A DNA stretch of 64,000 nt from Phytohabitans flavus (GTDB taxonomy: Bacteria; Actinomycetota; Actinomycetes; Mycobacteriales; Micromonosporaceae). A program made the position numbers and the translations under genes. A model generated the notes under the pieces. It was given only the letters and a program-made list of their open reading frames with translations. It ran no database searches and was not told the origin of the DNA. Positions 63,561 through 64,000 of this stretch are shown piece by piece. Every line of letters starts with the position of its first letter. The stretch's first letter is position 1. The stretch is taken from the NCBI RefSeq assembly GCF_011764545.1, contig NZ_AP022870.1, forward strand, positions 5,130,001 to 5,194,000. Direction: 5' to 3'.

Positions 63561-63850
63561 GCAGCCGGGTGGAGCTTGTACGGGTCGTGCTCGACGAGCA
63601 GCTTGTCCAGGCGGGCCTGGTCGACGCGGGTGACCACCTCGGTGGTCTCCTGGTGGTCACGGATGCACTTGGCCAGTGTGAACGAGGACGTCACGACGTA
63701 GAGCAAGGCCAACGCGAGGAACGAGCGGATCCAGATGTCGACGGGCAGATAGACGATCGCGACGCACGCCGCGAAGAGTGAGACGCCGAACGAGAGCGCC
63801 GCCTGCACGAAGAACGCTGTGGTGGTCTTGCGCGGAACTGGAGCGGTCAT
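63557..63850 (-). CDS. YiaA/YiaB family inner membrane protein
   Basis: Membrane protein of 97 residues with two helices (AFFVQAALSFGVSLFAACVA and IWIRSFLALALLYVVTSSFT) and a charged tail (RDHQETTEVVTRVDQARLDK). This is the size and layout of the YiaA/YiaB family, whose role is not known. The start is ATG 63850; codons further up are not conserved. It is convergent with the NUDIX gene and shares its stop region. Confidence 0.88.
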   Translation of the reverse strand: MTAPVPRKTTTAFFVQAALSFGVSLFAACVAIVYLPVDIWIRSFLALALLYVVTSSFTLAKCIRDHQETTEVVTRVDQARLDKLLVEHDPYKLHPAA

Positions 63851-63937
63851 GCTCTCGATACTCGCCGTGGCCGGCCGTCGTTTGTTGAGCACAGGTACTC
63901 AACATGGGACGGCGATAACGCTCAACTCTGCTGCCGG

Positions 63938-64000
63938 CTAGGCGTCGCGGCGGCGCAGCACCAGGTACCCGCCGAGCAGCGCGGCGACCGTCCACAGTGC
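63938..64000 (-). CDS. C-terminal end of a membrane protein (partial)
   Basis: The last 20 codons of a gene continuing past the window edge: ALWTVAALLGGYLVLRRRDA then stop. A final hydrophobic helix followed by an arginine-rich end is typical of the last helix of an ABC-2 type permease or similar protein. Nothing more can be said from the part in view. Confidence 0.5.
   Translation of the reverse strand, partial: ALWTVAALLGGYLVLRRRDA

Overview
The window is high-GC DNA with GTG and TTG starts, dense overlapping gene pairs and actinobacterial families: SigE-type and ECF42 sigma factors, MmyB-like XRE regulators, CBM2 and an Fn3/MoxR/DUF58/transglutaminase operon. It fits a soil actinomycete, most likely near Micromonosporaceae; that placement is inference from gene content.

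Layout. 0-11.4 kb: an SDR gene with two divergent paralogous XRE regulators sharing an operator-like motif, a decayed dhaKL remnant, a SigE-type sigma factor with a membrane partner, small hypothetical genes, a secreted CBM2 protein, a cold-shock gene and a DUF4253 gene. 11.4-21.4 kb: an uptake and catabolism cluster (S15-type hydrolase, four-gene ABC importer, alpha/beta hydrolase, GntR regulator, class III CoA-transferase, metallo-beta-lactamase, CitE-like lyase). 22.4-37.0 kb: a seven-gene leftward operon of large proteins without signal peptides or membrane segments, headed by a phospholipase D-fold protein and a very large DUF6603 protein. I do not recognise it as a described system, and it is the main candidate for novelty. 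37.5-46.6 kb: a lectin-like relic, an ECF42/DGPF pair, a GbsR-controlled ABC exporter, a CBS/SLC13 transporter pair and a MarR-controlled quinone oxidoreductase. 46.6-52.4 kb: an accessory island of decayed integrases, an orphan type I-E-like CRISPR array, an integrase with its AbrB-like partner, gene fragments and a tRNA-Leu. 52.6-64 kb: a conserved Fn3/MoxR/DUF58/transglutaminase envelope operon, a repeat-bounded intergenic element, DUF3159, NUDIX and YiaA/B genes.

A cross-cutting observation: at least fifteen otherwise well-conserved genes are each broken by the apparent loss of exactly one G or C, nearly always inside a G/C run (two genes have two such breaks). Restoring one base re-joins the family-typical protein. 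I read most of these as sequence (assembly) errors rather than pseudogenes and annotate those genes at full span. True decay (dhaKL, integrase fragments, WD40 and lectin relics) looks different: missing ends, in-frame stops and mixed indels.
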